In this document: piece by piece, positions 9,027 to 17,608 of the stretch
How the letters are laid out: each line of letters starts with the position of its first letter
How positions within the stretch are numbered: position 1 is the first letter of the stretch
NCBI GenBank assembly: GCA_030538275.1
Contig: JAUNUH010000011.1
Span: 1 to 46,682, forward strand
Direction: 5' to 3'
Origin: Flavobacteriaceae bacterium
GTDB taxonomy: Bacteria; Bacteroidota; Bacteroidia; Flavobacteriales; Weeksellaceae
Length of the DNA: 46,682 nucleotides
Made by a program: the position numbers and the translations under genes
The notes under the pieces: model-generated
What the model was told of the DNA's origin: nothing
What the model saw: only the letters and a program-made list of their open reading frames with translations
Databases searched by the model: none

Positions 9027-9531
9027 GATATATGGATTATATGGAGATGATGATATACTGTTGGATGCAGTAAAATCATTACAGAAAAAAGGTGTTAAAA
9101 TCAACGAAGTTTATACTCCTTTCCCAGTTCATGGATTAGATAAGGCTTTGGGATTGAAAAAAACTCGCATATCAGACTTGGCTTTCGTTTATGGTGCCTA
9201 TGGGCTAATTATGATGTCTATTACCACTTGGTATATGATGAACTATGACTGGCCGCAAGACATCGGAGGAAAACCAGCATTTACTTGGGGTGAAAACGTT
9301 ACTGCATTTGCTGTTCCTATGTTCGAAATGACTGTGTTTTTTGCCGCCCACTTTATGTCAATCACTTATTTATTAAGAAGTGGATTGTACCCCGGAGCCA
9401 AAACCAAAAATCCCGACCCTAGAACAACAGATGATAAATTTCTAATTGAAATCGAATCAAACGATGTCGATAGACTCAAAGAAATGTTTATAGAATCTGG
9501 GGCAGAAGAAGTTACTGTTAAACGAGCTTAA
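9010..9531 (+). CDS. actD: Alternative complex III subunit D (DUF3341)
   Basis: This 173-residue protein has a cytoplasmic N-terminal domain (about 1-55), two membrane segments (about 58-80 and 97-120) and a short soluble C-terminus ending in a ferredoxin-like fold segment (EIESNDVDRLKEMF). This is the ActD/DUF3341 pattern. In the complex ActD packs next to the NrfD-like subunits; a catalytic role is not established. The start at 9010 overlaps actC by 17 bases. A second ATG six bases downstream (9016) is equally possible; the overlapping sequence reads ATGAGCATGAGC, so either start fits. Confidence 0.92.
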   Translation: MSMSTKIYGLYGDDDILLDAVKSLQKKGVKINEVYTPFPVHGLDKALGLKKTRISDLAFVYGAYGLIMMSITTWYMMNYDWPQDIGGKPAFTWGENVTAFAVPMFEMTVFFAAHFMSITYLLRSGLYPGAKTKNPDPRTTDDKFLIEIESNDVDRLKEMFIESGAEEVTVKRA

Positions 9532-9541
9532 ACTGGATGAA

Positions 9542-10138
9542 ATGATGAAACGAATTTTAATATTATTAATAATAACCGGATTTTTTGCATCTTGTAGTGG
9601 ACCCGAAAGATCGCCCGCATTGGTCTTTATGCCAGATATGTACTATTCTGTTCCATATGAACCATATCAAAAAGCAACTTTTGATTACCCCAATTATTCA
9701 GAACAATCAGAAGTATCCGTTTTTGTAAATCAAGCAAATATGTCTGCGCTTAAGCCAGTTGAAGGTACTGTTCCACAAAACAAAATCGGAGCATTACCAT
9801 ATAATTTGCCCAATACCAACGAAGGATATGAAGCTGCTAAATCAATAAAAAGTCCTTTGGATTCAATTGATTTTGGTACTAAAACCAAAAGAGCAGAAAA
9901 ACTCTATACCCAAGTGTGCGCAACATGCCACGGTGCCAATGGAGATGGTCAAGGCCCGATTGTGCAAACAGGTGCCTACGTGGGTGTACCCAATTTTAAG
10001 GATAGACCCATTACAGAAGGCACTGTGTATCATGTAATTATGCATGGAAGAAACGCCATGGGATCGTATGCAGGTCACTTGAATGTACAAGACAGATGGC
10101 TGGTTGCAGAATATGTAATGCAGTTAAAAAATAAATAA
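9542..10138 (+). CDS. actE: Alternative complex III subunit E, monoheme cytochrome c lipoprotein
   Basis: This 198-residue protein carries a lipoprotein signal ending in FASC (Cys18), so it should be anchored in a membrane and face the periplasm. One heme c motif, CATCH at Cys126, is followed by a cytochrome c fold with a likely axial methionine in NAMGSYAGHL. ActE is the monoheme subunit of alternative complex III. It lies ten bases after actD. The start ATG at 9542 is followed directly by a second ATG (MMKR), so the exact start is uncertain by one codon. Confidence 0.93.
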   Translation: MMKRILILLIITGFFASCSGPERSPALVFMPDMYYSVPYEPYQKATFDYPNYSEQSEVSVFVNQANMSALKPVEGTVPQNKIGALPYNLPNTNEGYEAAKSIKSPLDSIDFGTKTKRAEKLYTQVCATCHGANGDGQGPIVQTGAYVGVPNFKDRPITEGTVYHVIMHGRNAMGSYAGHLNVQDRWLVAEYVMQLKNK

Positions 10139-10159
10139 TTAAAGGAAAAAGAAGATAGT

Positions 10160-11473
10160 ATGTACACTTTTTCACCCAAATTGAAAATGGCTGCCATCAT
10201 CCTGATGGTGTTAGGATTAATTCTTTTCGGAGTAGGATTCGCCCTGAACTCAGGTAATGGAATAGATTACGTAAAAGAAGAAATGGCAGCAAACCCCGAA
10301 AGATTCTTTGTTCAGGATACCGCTCAACACAATGCAGCCGATCATGATGGCCATGCAGAACATCTTCTGCACCAATATCATAACAAACCTTGGGCAGCAC
10401 TTTTTATCGCTGCATTCCTTATGACCGGTGTTGCAGCTGCGGCTATGTTTTTCCTGGCAATTCAACACGTTGCTCAAGCCGGATGGTCTGTAATAGTAAC
10501 CAGAGTTATGGAGGCTATGACAACCTTTTTACCCTTTGGTGCAATTTTAATGCTGATTGTATTGGTTGCAGGCGTTCTGGATATCAATCATATGTGGCAT
10601 TGGATGGTAGATGACTTAAGAAATTTTGACAGCCCGAATTTCGACCATTTCCTCAAAACCAAAGAACCTTGGCTCAATGAACCAGGTTGGTTAATTCGCT
10701 CCATAATTTATCTTGCTGGTTGGGTAGGAATCTCATGGATGCTAAGAAGAAAGTCGAAAATACTTGACGAAAATAGTACAGAAAAAAACTATTGGTCTCT
10801 ATATAAATGGGGAGTAATTGCCATCGTTTTCTTCGCACTTTCATCAATGGCAGCTAGCTGGGACTGGATTATGTCTCTAGACCCACATTGGTATTCAACC
10901 TTATTTGGATGGTATGTAATGGTCTCTTATCTGGTAACGGCCGTTGCAATTATGATTTTAATTGCTGTACATCTCAAAAGACAAGGAGTTTTACCCGAAT
11001 TTAATGACAATCACCTACATGATTTAACCAAATATTTATTCGGATTCAGCTTATTATGGGGTTATCTTTGGTTATGTCAGTTTTTATTAATTTGGTATGC
11101 CAATATTCCAGAAGAAGCCGTTTATTTTCAACAAAGAGAAATGCAATATGATTGGTCGTATTATAAAATGCTGGTAATTAATATTGCTATTCCATTCTTG
11201 GTTCTTATTTCGAGTTCCATTAAAAGAAATTATACTGTAGTTACAATTATGGCTTTTGTAGTGATTATTGGCCACTGGTGGGATGTCTTCAACCAGATTA
11301 TGCCTGGAGCTACAGGACCTTGGGGTAATTTTAGCCTACTCGAATTTGGTGCCTTATTCTTTGTAATTGGTTTGTTTATTTTTGTAGTAATGAATGCTAT
11401 GACCAAGCTCAAGCCTCAACCCAAAGGAAATCCATTGTACCACGAAAGTAAGATATACGAATATCCTTTTTAA
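10160..11473 (+). CDS. actF: Alternative complex III subunit F, NrfD-like membrane protein
   Basis: This 437-residue polytopic membrane protein is the second NrfD/PsrC-like subunit of alternative complex III. About ten hydrophobic segments are visible. A histidine-rich periplasmic loop lies near residues 50-75 (HNAADHDGHAEHLLHQYH). The C-terminal tail is short and polar. It is the last act gene, 21 bases after actE, and is followed by a strong terminator at 11497-11540. In several other Flavobacteriia the genes for cytochrome c oxidase follow actF; here a pyridoxine gene follows instead, so the partner oxidase must be encoded elsewhere. Confidence 0.93.
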   Translation: MYTFSPKLKMAAIILMVLGLILFGVGFALNSGNGIDYVKEEMAANPERFFVQDTAQHNAADHDGHAEHLLHQYHNKPWAALFIAAFLMTGVAAAAMFFLAIQHVAQAGWSVIVTRVMEAMTTFLPFGAILMLIVLVAGVLDINHMWHWMVDDLRNFDSPNFDHFLKTKEPWLNEPGWLIRSIIYLAGWVGISWMLRRKSKILDENSTEKNYWSLYKWGVIAIVFFALSSMAASWDWIMSLDPHWYSTLFGWYVMVSYLVTAVAIMILIAVHLKRQGVLPEFNDNHLHDLTKYLFGFSLLWGYLWLCQFLLIWYANIPEEAVYFQQREMQYDWSYYKMLVINIAIPFLVLISSSIKRNYTVVTIMAFVVIIGHWWDVFNQIMPGATGPWGNFSLLEFGALFFVIGLFIFVVMNAMTKLKPQPKGNPLYHESKIYEYPF

Positions 11474-11496
11474 AAGGATAAGCATATAAAATACGC

Positions 11497-11540
11497 GAAA
11501 GATACAGAATTCTATATTTGAATTTTGTATCTTTCTTTTT
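11497..11540 (+). terminator. Strong intrinsic terminator of the act operon
   Basis: A 16-base-pair stem (11497-11512 with 11520-11535), with one G-U pair and a 7-base loop TATATTT, is followed by TTTTT. It lies 23 bases after the actF stop codon. It should separate the act operon from pdxA, whose ATG is only 11 bases further on. Confidence 0.88.
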
Positions 11541-11551
11541 ATTTACATATT

Positions 11552-12622
11552 ATGAATCAATCAACACCTATAATCGCTATTTCCATCGGAGACCCCAATG
11601 GTATTGGTCCCGAAATCATCTTCAAAGCTCTGGGGCGTAGAGACATTCAGCAACTAGGAACTTTTGTAATTTTTGCCCCAGGAAATTTGTGGAACTTTTA
11701 CAAGAAAACATTTAATGAAACCTTAGTATATTCCTTAATAGACAAGAAAGAGGATATTAAAAACGGAAAAATTAATGTTTTAAATTATAAAAATAGCGAT
11801 TTCAAAGTAGATTTCGGATTGGCCTCCAAGCAAGCAGGAAAAGTTGCATTTGATTCTCTCAATGAAGCAGCTATGGCTGTAAAAAAGGGATTTTGCGATT
11901 TGTTGATTACAGCACCCATCAACAAAGCAGAAATTCAAGCCGATGAATTTGATTTCCCTGGACACACCGAATTCCTAGAACACCTTTGGGGAGGTAAAAA
12001 CCTCATGTTTATGGTGCACGAAAATATAAAAGTAGGCCTCGTAACACAGCACATCCCAGTAAAAGAAATAAGTAATAATATCACCAAGAATAGCGTAATC
12101 TCAAAACTAAAACTTTTGAACCAAAGCTTAAAAAATGATTTTAATATTCAAATTCCGAAAATTGCAGTAACCGGCCTCAATCCGCATTCTGGTGATCAGG
12201 GACTTATAGGTCATGAAGAAATCGAACAAATAATTCCAGCCTTACAAGAAGCAATCGATTCTGGATTGAAAGTCTTTGGACCCTATCCAGCAGATAGTTT
12301 TTTTGATGCTCAAACTTTGAAAAAATTTGATGGCGTTCTAGCAATGTATCACGATCAAGGATTAACACCATTCAAAACAATTGCAGGAATTGAAGGCGTA
12401 AATTTCACAGCCGGACTGCCATTTGTAAGAACAAGCCCAGATCATGGCGTGGGATATGATATTGCAAACCAGTTCATTGCAAATGAAACTTCTATGGTAG
12501 AAGCCATATATACAGCTATAGAAATATGGCAAAACCGCAAAATGAATCAAGAACTTCATAACAACGCTTTACAAGTAGATCCAGAAGTAAAAAAATCAAG
12601 AAAATCTGCTCGCTACGAATAA
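11552..12622 (+). CDS. pdxA: 4-hydroxythreonine-4-phosphate dehydrogenase PdxA
   Basis: PdxA oxidises 4-phosphooxy-L-threonine with NAD in the DXP-dependent pathway to pyridoxal phosphate. The 356-residue product shows the family motifs in order: GDPNGIGPEI near the N-terminus, APINKA, GHTEFLE, HSGDQGLIGHEE, YHDQGLTPFK and RTSPDHGVGYDIA, which supply the metal-binding histidines and the substrate site. I set the start at ATG 11552 (MNQSTP). An in-frame TTG at 11525 lies inside the act terminator stem and cannot be the start. DXP for this pathway would come from the dxs gene at 31018-32769. The promoter must lie inside or just after the terminator, or transcription reads through. Confidence 0.96.
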   Translation: MNQSTPIIAISIGDPNGIGPEIIFKALGRRDIQQLGTFVIFAPGNLWNFYKKTFNETLVYSLIDKKEDIKNGKINVLNYKNSDFKVDFGLASKQAGKVAFDSLNEAAMAVKKGFCDLLITAPINKAEIQADEFDFPGHTEFLEHLWGGKNLMFMVHENIKVGLVTQHIPVKEISNNITKNSVISKLKLLNQSLKNDFNIQIPKIAVTGLNPHSGDQGLIGHEEIEQIIPALQEAIDSGLKVFGPYPADSFFDAQTLKKFDGVLAMYHDQGLTPFKTIAGIEGVNFTAGLPFVRTSPDHGVGYDIANQFIANETSMVEAIYTAIEIWQNRKMNQELHNNALQVDPEVKKSRKSARYE

Positions 12623-12701
12623 AAAATCGTATTTCCCTATCGGCGAATCTACGTCTAACGCATAGATTTTACTTTTTTATTTAAATTAGCAGCCTCATTT
12701 G

Positions 12702-12731
12702 TTGCAAATTAATAATTAAATTGTACCTTTG
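12702..12731 (+). promoter_or_regulatory. Promoter of the DUF177-rpmF genes
   Basis: A -33 TTG (12702-12704, within TTTGTTG) and a -7 TACCTTTG (12724-12731) are separated by 19 bases, the Bacteroidota spacing. It is the best promoter match in the window. Transcription should start near 12737, leaving a leader of under ten bases before the ATG at 12745. Confidence 0.8.
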
Positions 12732-12744
12732 CGCTCCCATTATT

Positions 12745-13275
12745 ATGGACAGATTAAAAAATTATAATGTATCATTTTCCGGTTTAAAATTGGGAAAACA
12801 TACATTTCAGTTTCAAATCTCGCAAGAGTTCTTTGATTTATTTAAGTTTAATCAGGATTTTACACAACCCGAATTTGTCGTAAACCTCAACCTGGAAAAA
12901 CATACTACTTTTTTGGATTTGAATTTTCAAACCCAGGGAAAAGTTGTAGTGGATTGTGATATCACACTAGAACCTTATACCCAAAAAGTAGAAAACGCCC
13001 TCGATCTTGTCGTAAAATTCGGTCATGAATTCGACGATACCGATGACGAAGTATGGGTAATTCCAGAAGGTGAACACGAAATCAATGTTGCCCAATTAAT
13101 CTATGAAATGATTCTACTGGGAATACCCAACAAAAGATTGAGCCCAAAAGCACGCAAAAATTCGCATGAAATACTCGAAAAATATGCACCAAAAGCGGAA
13201 GATGAAAAACCTGAAAACCACGATAATTCAACAGACCCTCGCTGGGAATCGTTAAAAAAATTATATAAAAAATAA
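12745..13275 (+). CDS. DUF177 (YceD-like) protein, upstream of rpmF
   Basis: This 176-residue soluble protein belongs to the DUF177/YceD family, whose genes nearly always precede rpmF. In plants and E. coli members have been linked to 23S rRNA accumulation; the molecular role is not settled. Visible features are the conserved central segment with DCDITLEPYTQKVE and an acidic stretch (EFDDTDDEVW), followed by NVAQLIYEMILLGIP, and a polar, charged C-terminus. Family proteins usually have two cysteines; here only one (Cys in VVDCD) is obvious. The start is ATG 12745; an in-frame TTG at 12721 is inside the promoter. It is 12 bases from rpmF and surely cotranscribed with it. Confidence 0.9.
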   Translation: MDRLKNYNVSFSGLKLGKHTFQFQISQEFFDLFKFNQDFTQPEFVVNLNLEKHTTFLDLNFQTQGKVVVDCDITLEPYTQKVENALDLVVKFGHEFDDTDDEVWVIPEGEHEINVAQLIYEMILLGIPNKRLSPKARKNSHEILEKYAPKAEDEKPENHDNSTDPRWESLKKLYKK

Positions 13276-13287
13276 AATAAAGAGGAA

Positions 13288-13491
13288 ATGGCACATCCCA
13301 AAAGACGTCAGTCATCAACCAGAAGAGATAAAAGAAGAACGCACTACAAAGCTGCTGTTCCAAGTCTTACAACCGACCCTACAACAGGCGAAATGCACCT
13401 AAGGCATAGAGCACACTGGAGCGACGGTAAATTATATTACCGAGGTAGAGTAGTTCTCGAAAAAGAAATTGAAGAAGAATCAGAAGATTAA
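13288..13491 (+). CDS. rpmF: 50S ribosomal protein L32
   Basis: The 67-residue basic protein begins [20 protein letters not shown], the L32 signature, and ends in an acidic tail (EEESED) typical of Bacteroidota. It sits in the large ribosomal subunit near the peptidyl-transferase region. No zinc-ligand cysteines are present, so it is the cysteine-free form of L32. A purine-rich AGAGG at 13281-13285 lies close to the ATG; Shine-Dalgarno-like sites are rare in this phylum. The gene follows the DUF177 gene by 12 bases. Confidence 0.97.
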   Translation: MAHPKRRQSSTRRDKRRTHYKAAVPSLTTDPTTGEMHLRHRAHWSDGKLYYRGRVVLEKEIEEESED

Positions 13492-13510
13492 TTCAATCTA
13501 ATTTTCAACC

Positions 13511-13546
13511 AAAAGTTGCATTCATGCAGATGGATGCAACTTTTTT
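13511..13546 (+). terminator. Intrinsic terminator after rpmF
   Basis: An 11-base-pair perfect stem (13511-13521 with 13534-13544, AAAAGTTGCAT pairing ATGCAACTTTT) with a 12-base loop is followed by a T run to 13546. It lies 19 bases after rpmF and before the accB promoter, so rpmF and accB are likely only partly coexpressed. Confidence 0.8.
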
Positions 13547-13558
13547 ATTTAATTTTCT

Positions 13559-13566
13559 TACATTTG
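13559..13566 (+). promoter_or_regulatory. accB: -7 promoter box of accB
   Basis: TACATTTG matches TAnnTTTG and ends 18 bases before the accB ATG at 13585. It lies directly after the rpmF terminator. No good -33 TTG is seen at the right distance, since the terminator T run occupies that region. Confidence 0.5.
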
Positions 13567-13584
13567 ATATTTAAAACAAATTCC

Positions 13585-14085
13585 ATGGATAATAAAGAAA
13601 TTCAGAATTTAATCAAGTTTGTTGCTAAATCCGGCGTGGCCGAAGTGAAACTCAAGTCAGGCGATTTTGCAATTTCTATAAAAAACTTACCCGAACAAAT
13701 CGTTGCGACAAATGCACCACAAATGATGCAGCAACCCAACTTGCCCGTGGTAAACATCGCTGCACCCATCCCAGCACAACAAGGGCAAGCGCAAGAAGCT
13801 CCTCAAGCCGCTCAAGATACCAAAGCAGATGCAGAAGAAGCAGGCCTTGTCAAAATCAAATCTCCAATGATAGGTACTTTCTATCGAAAACCAAGCCCAG
13901 ATAAACCCGTATTCGTTAACGTGGGTGATACTATCAAAAAAGGAGATACTGTTTGCATCATAGAAGCAATGAAACTTTTCAACGAAATAGAAGCAGAAGT
14001 TTCTGGTAAAATCGTTAAAGTATTAGTGGACGATTCTTCACCCGTAGAATACGACCAACCCTTGTTTTTGGTAGAACCAGCTTAA
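13585..14085 (+). CDS. accB: Biotin carboxyl carrier protein of acetyl-CoA carboxylase
   Basis: AccB carries the biotin that AccC carboxylates and from which the transferase makes malonyl-CoA for fatty-acid synthesis. The 166-residue product has an N-terminal helical segment, an Ala/Gln/Pro-rich flexible linker (about 45-85) and a C-terminal biotinyl domain with the motif EAMKLFNEIEAE; Lys130 is the expected biotinylation site. The conserved PMIGTFYRKPSPD loop of the AccB 'thumb' region is present. The start ATG 13585 follows a -7 box; an in-frame ATG at 13516 lies inside the rpmF terminator. It precedes accC by 24 bases, forming an accBC operon. Confidence 0.97.
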   Translation: MDNKEIQNLIKFVAKSGVAEVKLKSGDFAISIKNLPEQIVATNAPQMMQQPNLPVVNIAAPIPAQQGQAQEAPQAAQDTKADAEEAGLVKIKSPMIGTFYRKPSPDKPVFVNVGDTIKKGDTVCIIEAMKLFNEIEAEVSGKIVKVLVDDSSPVEYDQPLFLVEPA

Positions 14086-14109
14086 TATTCAACTTAGAAT
14101 TCAATTTTT

Positions 14110-15480
14110 ATGTTCAAAAAAATACTCATTGCAAACCGGGGTGAGATAGCCATGCGCATCATTCGTACCGCTAGAGAAATGGGCATCAAAACCGTCGTGG
14201 TATATTCCACAGCCGATGCCACAAGTCTTCCGGTTCGCTTTGCAGACGAAGCCGTGTGTATAGGCCCCGCAAATTCAAAAGATTCATACCTCAATATCCC
14301 AAATATCATTTCGGCTGCAGAAATTACCAATGCAGACGCCGTGCACCCTGGATATGGTTTCCTCTCAGAAAATGCCAACTTCTCGCGCACTTGTCAAAAG
14401 CATGGACTCAAATTCATAGGCGCACTCCCAGAGCATATAGACAAAATGGGAGATAAAGCCACCGCCAAAGCAACCATGAAACTGGCCGGCGTACCAGTAG
14501 TCCCAGGTTCTGAAGGAATTTTAAAATCCCTAGAAGAAGCAGAAAAAATAGCCGATGAAATGGGCTTCCCTATAATGTTGAAAGCCACAGCCGGAGGGGG
14601 AGGAAAAGGAATGCGTGCCGTTTGGAAAAAAGAAGACCTCACAGACGCATACAACTCTGCCGTAATGGAAGCCGAAAATGCATTCGGAAACGGAGATATG
14701 TATATGGAAAAACTCATCGAAGAACCTAGACATATAGAAATCCAAATCGCTGGAGACCAATACGGTAAAGCATGCCACCTATCAGAAAGAGATTGCTCCA
14801 TTCAACGACGACACCAAAAATTGGTGGAAGAAACACCATCCCCATTTATGACCGATGAACTACGTGAAAAAATGGGAGAAGCAGCCGTTAAAGCAGCAGA
14901 ATTTATAGGTTACGAAGGCGTTGGAACAATCGAATTCCTCGTGGACAAACACCGTAATTTCTATTTTATGGAAATGAATACTCGAATTCAAGTAGAACAT
15001 CCTATCACAGAACAAGTGATTGATTATGACTTGATTAGAGAACAAATTAAATTAGCCTCTGGTGATAAACTAAGTGGTGTAAACCATTACCCAAAACTTC
15101 ACAGCATAGAATGTCGTATCAATGCAGAAGACCCTTACAACAATTTCAGACCAAGCCCAGGTAAAATCACAAACCTTAATATACCAGGAGGTCACGGAAT
15201 TCGCGTGGACACGCATATTTACTCGGGATACACGATTCCACCCAATTATGACTCCATGGTCGCCAAACTCATTGCCACTGCACAAACACGCGAAGAAGCC
15301 ATCAACAAAATGCGACGTGCACTCGACGAATTCTACATCGAAGGCGTTAAAACCACAGTTCCATTCCATAGACAACTCATGGATGATCCCGATTTTATCG
15401 CTGGAAATTATACCACCAAATTCATGGAATCTTTTGTACTAGACGAAAAATACAAAATGGAAGAAGAGGAAGAAGATTAA
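14110..15480 (+). CDS. accC: Acetyl-CoA carboxylase, biotin carboxylase subunit
   Basis: AccC is the ATP-grasp enzyme that carboxylates biotin on AccB using ATP and bicarbonate. The 456-residue product has the full biotin carboxylase order: an N-terminal domain beginning [15 protein letters not shown], the glycine-rich ATP loop GGGGKGMR (about 160), the central ATP-grasp domain with [12 protein letters not shown] and [14 protein letters not shown], and the C-terminal domain with ECRINAEDP and [10 protein letters not shown]. It ends in an acidic tail (EEEEED). It is cotranscribed with accB. The carboxyltransferase genes are not in this window. A palindromic element lies 41 bases after the stop. 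Confidence 0.97.
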   Translation: MFKKILIANRGEIAMRIIRTAREMGIKTVVVYSTADATSLPVRFADEAVCIGPANSKDSYLNIPNIISAAEITNADAVHPGYGFLSENANFSRTCQKHGLKFIGALPEHIDKMGDKATAKATMKLAGVPVVPGSEGILKSLEEAEKIADEMGFPIMLKATAGGGGKGMRAVWKKEDLTDAYNSAVMEAENAFGNGDMYMEKLIEEPRHIEIQIAGDQYGKACHLSERDCSIQRRHQKLVEETPSPFMTDELREKMGEAAVKAAEFIGYEGVGTIEFLVDKHRNFYFMEMNTRIQVEHPITEQVIDYDLIREQIKLASGDKLSGVNHYPKLHSIECRINAEDPYNNFRPSPGKITNLNIPGGHGIRVDTHIYSGYTIPPNYDSMVAKLIATAQTREEAINKMRRALDEFYIEGVKTTVPFHRQLMDDPDFIAGNYTTKFMESFVLDEKYKMEEEEED

Positions 15481-15521
15481 TATAGTTCCACTTTAATTTA
15501 CACCAAAAATATAAATATTTA

Positions 15522-15680
15522 GGGCAGCAATTCCCGCTATACGCTATATCACTACATTTGTATGCTTAGAAAATCCGGTGTACAGGGATTTCCATTCCAT
15601 TACAATCCTGTACACCGCATTTTCTTGACGCATACAAACGCAGTGATGCCGCTACTATCGGGGCTGCAATACAGTCCGCC
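15522..15680. repeat. Palindromic intergenic element, copy 1
   Basis: The core is a nested inverted repeat at 15550-15645. Its paired segments, from outside in, are 4 bp (CACT/AGTG), 9 bp (TTTGTATGC/GCATACAAA), 6 bp (GAAAAT/ATTTTC), 11 bp (CGGTGTACAGG/CCTGTACACCG), a one-base G bulge, and 3 bp (ATT/AAT), closing a 13-base pyrimidine-rich loop. GC-rich flanks contain GCTATACGCTATATC (left, 15536-15550) and GCTACTATC (right, 15651-15659). The element at 21607-21750 has the same plan. It lies between accC and the convergent MFS gene and may act as a bidirectional terminator, but there is no terminal T run. Confidence 0.8.
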
Positions 15681-15771
15681 TTTGTTGGATAGTAAGAAAT
15701 CTTTTTCTATAACGCACAATCGCCACGCAACTATTACAAAATCAGCGTTTTCAATAAAAATGCGTACTGGG

Positions 15772-17484
15772 CTACGCCTCAGTTTCATCCATTTCAATTC
15801 CCTGTTTTCTCAAAATCGATTTCACGATAATGGCAAATGCCGCGAGATAAGCAAAACATAAAACAGTAATAATATACGAACTGTGAATTCCAATAATATC
15901 CGCCAGTTTTCCCTGAATCGGTGGAATAATCCCACCACCTAGAATCATCATTACCAAAAACGCTGAACCCTGAGCCGTATATTTTCCGAGTCCCATTAAT
16001 GCTAATGAAAAAATGGAAGGCCACATGATACTACAAGCCAATCCTCCCGCCAGAAAAGCATAAATCGCTACGTTCCCGTGTGTGAGCAAGCCCGTAATCA
16101 TTGCTGCCATTCCGAAAAGACCAAAAATAAACAACGTTATCGCCGGACGATCCTTAGCAATGAAAAACATAACAATTTGAACGATGACACAAATTACATA
16201 AAAATACAACGGCCTCATGTCTTTACCCGCAATCGTATTCACCGCAATTATCACCGTGAAAGCTATCAAAGGAACGATAATCCATAGCAGTTTTTTCTTA
16301 TCTTTCAAAAAATCAAAAGCAGCAATAGCACCCGCCCATCTCCCAATCATCAAACTACCCCAGTACATGGAAATATAAGGTGCAATTTCCGATGCACTGT
16401 GTCCTCCAAATTCCTTTTGTTTCAACAAATCTCCTAGATTACTCCCAATAGCTACTTCCACTCCCACATAGACAAAAATAGCAAGCATACCCAGTATCAA
16501 CTGCGGATATTGCATGGCGCCCCAACCCGCAGCATCTTTAGAAGCGCTGAATCCGGCATAAGCCAATCCGCCTAATATCACCAATAATGCACCACTCAAG
16601 TACATCATCCGCTCATTTTCTAGCGGTTCTTTTATTTGTACAATCTGATTGTTCAAACTGATGATCTGAGCTTCATTCGAAGTGGTTAATTCCTGCTCCA
16701 ATCGCTGAATTTCCTTGGCTTCCATACTTTTATAACTGTTGAAAACCGGCGTAAACATCACGCCCAGCAAAAGTGTCATAACTACCAATATTCGGATGGC
16801 TTTGTTGGATTTTTCAATAGGTTCTTCCGAAATTCCCGCGGGTACTTTCTTGGAAAAATAGAACAAAGCCGCTGCACCGATAAACAACAATCCCACACCA
16901 ATATAAAGATAAATTACCTTGTTGAGCGCCAGACTTGCAATCTGATCATCCGTTACTGTGGCTGCCGTTCCGAACAAAGCAAAAGCCACAATCAACGGCC
17001 CGATTGTGGTTCCGAAGGAATTGATTCCGCCACCAAGATTTACACGGCTTGCGCCTGTTTTGGGATCACCCAATAAAATGGCAAACGGATTGGCAGCCGT
17101 CTGTTGCAGCGAAAATCCCAGCGCAACGATAAAAAGACCAATCAGCATTCCGATGTATTTGTTGAGCTCCACAGCCACAATCATAGCCGCTGCTCCCAAA
17201 GCCGAAAACAATAATCCATAAACAATACTTTTCTTGTATCCCCATTTTCCTACCAGATCTTTTCCGCTCATAGAACTGAAAATGAATAGCAATAGCGCAC
17301 CGACATAATAAGCTGTATAAAATGCAAAATCAATAAGCTGGGATTGAAACTGATCCAGATTGAAATAATGTTTACAAAAAGGAATAAAAATACTGTTTCC
17401 TGCAGCGATGAATCCCCAGAAAAAAAACACCACAATTAGGGTGTAGAGCGCTGGATAATTGGTTTTTACAGTCGGATTTGCCAT
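15772..17484 (-). CDS. Sugar-type MFS transporter (FucP/GluP-like)
   Basis: This 570-residue inner-membrane protein is a major facilitator of the fucose/glucose/galactose proton-symporter type. Family-like features are the N-terminal [16 protein letters not shown] in the first helix, [14 protein letters not shown], and the [15 protein letters not shown] segment in the N-terminal half. It is longer than the 400-440 residues of FucP. The extra length lies in the middle: two additional hydrophobic segments (about 228-247 and 293-313) enclose a polar, Glu/Gln-rich predicted helical loop (about 250-290). It therefore probably has 14 membrane segments. The substrate cannot be read from sequence. 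The gene stands alone, 124 bases downstream of ltaE in the same direction. Confidence 0.87.
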   Translation of the reverse strand: MANPTVKTNYPALYTLIVVFFFWGFIAAGNSIFIPFCKHYFNLDQFQSQLIDFAFYTAYYVGALLLFIFSSMSGKDLVGKWGYKKSIVYGLLFSALGAAAMIVAVELNKYIGMLIGLFIVALGFSLQQTAANPFAILLGDPKTGASRVNLGGGINSFGTTIGPLIVAFALFGTAATVTDDQIASLALNKVIYLYIGVGLLFIGAAALFYFSKKVPAGISEEPIEKSNKAIRILVVMTLLLGVMFTPVFNSYKSMEAKEIQRLEQELTTSNEAQIISLNNQIVQIKEPLENERMMYLSGALLVILGGLAYAGFSASKDAAGWGAMQYPQLILGMLAIFVYVGVEVAIGSNLGDLLKQKEFGGHSASEIAPYISMYWGSLMIGRWAGAIAAFDFLKDKKKLLWIIVPLIAFTVIIAVNTIAGKDMRPLYFYVICVIVQIVMFFIAKDRPAITLFIFGLFGMAAMITGLLTHGNVAIYAFLAGGLACSIMWPSIFSLALMGLGKYTAQGSAFLVMMILGGGIIPPIQGKLADIIGIHSSYIITVLCFAYLAAFAIIVKSILRKQGIEMDETEA

Positions 17485-17608
17485 ATAATTTTACGTTATT
17501 GAAGAATGAAAAACTTAAAAATTTCTATGAAATTTAGTCAAATTAAATAAAAATAAATGAAATATAGATGAAAGTAGCAATCAAAAAGGAATAAAGATGT
17601 TTAATGAT

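Noticed and set aside
15562..15861. A 99-codon plus-strand frame in the spacer after accC
   Set aside because: It runs across the palindromic element and then into the 3' end of the minus-strand MFS gene. The translation has no recognisable domain, and no promoter precedes it.
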